Assembly (NCBI GenBank): GCA_013811765.1
Contig: JACCUO010000215.1
Span: forward strand, 1 to 9,003
From: Thermoleophilaceae bacterium
GTDB taxonomy: Bacteria; Actinomycetota; Thermoleophilia; Solirubrobacterales; Thermoleophilaceae
Length of the DNA: 9,003 nt
Direction: 5' to 3'
Shown here: positions 5,830 to 9,003 of the stretch, piece after piece
Layout: each line of letters starts with the position of its first letter
Position numbering within the stretch: the first letter of the stretch is position 1
Notes under the pieces: model-generated
What the model was told of the DNA's origin: nothing
What the model saw: the letters and a program-made list of their open reading frames with translations, nothing else
The model's database searches: none
Translations under genes and position numbers: made by a program

Positions 5830-6359
5830 CTGCGGGGGGGCGCCGGTAACAGCTCGATCTCGGGCGCCGCCTCGACCGGCACCCCCGTGCCATCGGTGAG
5901 CTCGCCATCGCGGCTGAAGCGCTCGTCGCGCATGGCGAGGATCGCTCCCGCCAGCACGCCGTACACGGCGAGCAGTCCGAGCCAGGCAATGGCCGTTCGG
6001 CCGGTCTCGATCGGCAGCCCCGCGGGGGGCTCCAGCGACCTGGGGAGGTTGAGCACCCTGATCGTGGCGACGGCGGCCACGATCCCCGCGAAGATCGTGA
6101 GCATCGCGTCCGCTGCGATCCCCACGGCCGCGGTGCGCTGGATCGCCGTCACGACGAGCAGGCCGACCGCGAGCACCCCCAGCACCAGCAGGAGGATGTC
6201 GACCGCCGAATACGCCTCCCACGCGCTGAGGCGGATGGTGGCATCCGCGCCATGGTCCTGCACGGACACCTCGTACCAGGGCAGGAACAGCCCCACGACC
6301 AGCGCGACGCCCGAAACGGCCGCCATCCACTCGCCCGCCCTGAGCCTGCGCAGGTCCAT
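5826..6359 (-). CDS. Four-helix integral membrane protein, unknown function
   Basis: I do not recognise a named family. The 177-residue protein has four hydrophobic segments at about residues 12-29, 53-73, 78-103 and 124-143, followed by a 34-residue polar tail rich in Glu and Pro that is probably cytoplasmic. The first helix ends in LFLPWYEV, and about 23 polar residues separate it from helix 2. I chose the ATG at 6359 because it begins MDLRRLRAGEW directly before helix 1 and lies 13 bases after the folD stop. The frame stays open to an upstream ATG at 6404, but that would overlap folD by 32 bases and add a low-complexity basic leader. No good Shine-Dalgarno is visible. The next gene also encodes four helices, with a similar Trp-Tyr after helix 1, so the two may be distant paralogs or partners. 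A membrane location is secure; the role is unknown. Confidence 0.85.
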   Translation of the reverse strand: MDLRRLRAGEWMAAVSGVALVVGLFLPWYEVSVQDHGADATIRLSAWEAYSAVDILLLVLGVLAVGLLVVTAIQRTAAVGIAADAMLTIFAGIVAAVATIRVLNLPRSLEPPAGLPIETGRTAIAWLGLLAVYGVLAGAILAMRDERFSRDGELTDGTGVPVEAAPEIELLPAPPRS

Positions 6360-6372
6360 CGCCGCGCCCAGC

Positions 6373-7242
6373 CTACCCGTGGATCGGCGCGGTCGAGCCT
6401 GCACCGGGCTGCAGCCGCGCGGCCCTCACCGTGTTCGAAAGCAGCATCGCGATCGTCATCGGGCCCACCCCGCCCGGGACGGGCGTGATCGCGCGCGCCT
6501 TCGCGCGCACCGCGGCGAAGTCGACGTCGCCGACCAGGCCATTCTCTGTGCGGTTCATACCCACGTCGATCACCACCGCCCCTTCCCGGACCATGTCGGC
6601 GGTCACGGTGGCGGGCCTTCCGACCGCCGAGACCAGCACGTCGGCCTCCCGGCATACGGCGGCGAGGTCTCGCGTTCGTGAGTGGCACTGGGTGACCGTG
6701 GCGTTGGCCGCGAGCAGAAGCTGCGCGAGCGGCCTGCCCACCAGCTGCGAGCGTCCGATTACCACCGCGCGGGCACCTTCGAGCTCCACCTCCGCGTGGG
6801 CGAGCAGCTCCATAACGCCGGCGGGCGTGCAGGGCACCAACCCCTCGCGCCCGTGGACGAGGAGGCCCGCGCTGAAGGGTGTGAGCCCGTCGACATCCTT
6901 CTCCGCCGCAATGGTGCCGGTCATCTCGTCGGCGTCGATCTGAGCCGGGAGCGGCAGCTGGAGCAGGATGCCGCTTACCGCGGGGTCGGCGTTGAGGCTC
7001 TCGAGCAGCGCGCCCAGCTCGGACTGCGGCGTGTCCGCCGGCAGGTCGTGGTGAACAGACGCTATCCCTACCTCCTCGCACGCCTTTCGCTTCATCCGCA
7101 CGTACACCTGCGAGGCGGGATCCTCCCCCACCAGAACCGTGGCCAGCCCCGGCCGCACCCCGACCGCCCGCAGCTCGGCCACCTCCGCGGCCACCCGCTC
7201 GCGCACGCGGGCGGCGACGGCGCGCCCGTCGATGACCGTCAC
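6373..7242 (-). CDS. folD: Bifunctional methylene-THF dehydrogenase / methenyl-THF cyclohydrolase FolD
   Basis: FolD is a cytoplasmic enzyme that oxidises 5,10-methylene-THF to methenyl-THF with NADP+ and hydrolyses that to 10-formyl-THF, supplying one-carbon units for purines and initiator formyl-Met-tRNA. The 289 residues match the family length of about 280-300. Motifs run in order: YVRMKRKACEEVGI with the expected catalytic pair Tyr47 and Lys51, GILLQLPLP with Gln95, KDVDG near 115-119, PCTPAG near 137-142, the Rossmann nucleotide-binding segment VIGRSQLVGRP at 161-171, and PGGVGPMT at 256-263. Translation starts at GTG; the first residues MTVIDGRAVA fit the usual FolD N-terminus. No clear Shine-Dalgarno is seen beyond G-runs, and the start sits in the third copy of an 8-bp tandem repeat that also contains the pcrA stop. 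It follows pcrA by 12 bases and precedes a membrane-protein gene by 13 bases, so it is probably co-transcribed with both. Confidence 0.97.
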   Translation of the reverse strand: MTVIDGRAVAARVRERVAAEVAELRAVGVRPGLATVLVGEDPASQVYVRMKRKACEEVGIASVHHDLPADTPQSELGALLESLNADPAVSGILLQLPLPAQIDADEMTGTIAAEKDVDGLTPFSAGLLVHGREGLVPCTPAGVMELLAHAEVELEGARAVVIGRSQLVGRPLAQLLLAANATVTQCHSRTRDLAAVCREADVLVSAVGRPATVTADMVREGAVVIDVGMNRTENGLVGDVDFAAVRAKARAITPVPGGVGPMTIAMLLSNTVRAARLQPGAGSTAPIHG

Positions 7243-7254
7243 CCCGTCACCCCG

Positions 7255-7258
<4 letters not shown>
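7235..7258 (-). repeat. Three tandem 8-bp repeats spanning the pcrA stop and folD start
   Basis: Read on the minus strand, the unit GTGACGGG occurs at 7258-7251 and 7250-7243, and a third copy with a changed last base (GTGACGGT) at 7242-7235. The first copy contains the pcrA TGA stop (7257-7255) and the third begins with the folD GTG start. The middle copy fills most of the 12-base gap and offers another GTG, but in a different frame that meets a stop within three codons. Gain or loss of one unit would change the stop-to-start spacing by 8 bases. Confidence 0.85.

Positions 7259-9003
<1,745 letters not shown>

Noticed and set aside
5830..6330. N-terminal extension of the second membrane protein on the minus strand
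   Set aside because: This part is an Arg/Gly-rich out-of-frame reading of the first membrane gene, which has clear transmembrane helices in its own frame.
6360..6404. Earlier ATG giving the first membrane protein 15 more residues
   Set aside because: It would overlap the folD 3' end by 32 bases and add a basic low-complexity leader; the ATG at 6359 sits directly after folD and before helix 1.
5218..6681. 487-residue plus-strand ORF opposite folD and the two membrane genes
   Set aside because: Antisense to folD, whose motifs are unmistakable; the Ser/Thr/Pro/Arg-rich translation has no recognisable fold.
6149..7081. 310-residue minus-strand ORF within folD and the first membrane gene
   Set aside because: Out of frame with folD; the translation is Arg/Gly/Ala-rich and motif-free.

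Overview
The window is a GC-rich (visibly around 70%), gene-dense bacterial chromosome segment. Every gene I can support lies on the minus strand, so transcription runs from the right edge to the left. The protein style (Arg/Ala/Glu-rich, frequent GTG/TTG starts, actinobacterial-type PcrA with a C-terminal Tudor-like domain, a GatCAB amidotransferase) suggests an actinobacterium, perhaps class Thermoleophilia (Solirubrobacterales/Gaiellales). That placement is inferred from resemblance, not from a search.

Layout in order of transcription: (1) 9003-7255, the 3' two-thirds of a PcrA/UvrD superfamily 1 helicase, open at the right edge. (2) 7242-6373, folD. (3) 6359-5826 and 5829-5257, two consecutive small four-helix membrane proteins of unknown function, the second apparently starting at a TTG that overlaps the first one's stop. 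(4) 5260-4964, gatC. (5) 4960-4427, a small protein that looks like a diverged mono-ADP-ribosyltransferase fold, lodged between gatC and gatA. (6) 4402-2987, gatA. (7) 2994-1534, gatB. (8) 1506-1036, a single-pass membrane protein with a long coiled coil. (9) A 125-bp gap with an inverted repeat and a possible promoter. (10) 910-686, a 74-residue acidic protein, then 677-18, a 219-residue two-helix membrane protein, both unrecognised.

From pcrA to the coiled-coil gene the junctions are tight (overlaps of 4, 4 and 8 bases; gaps of 3, 12, 13, 24 and 27 bases), consistent with one long co-transcribed array joining DNA repair, one-carbon metabolism and tRNA amidation. GatC, GatA and GatB form the enzyme that converts Glu-tRNA(Gln) and/or Asp-tRNA(Asn) to the correct amidated tRNA, which implies that the host lacks GlnRS, AsnRS or both. 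The most unusual element is the ADP-ribosyltransferase-like gene splitting gatC from gatA: it has a strong ribosome-binding site inside the gatC 3' end and an Asp where the catalytic Glu of the fold is expected.

I see no tRNA, rRNA, CRISPR array, insertion sequence or phage integrase, and no stretch over 300 bases without a gene. The long plus-strand ORFs are antisense shadows typical of GC-rich coding DNA.
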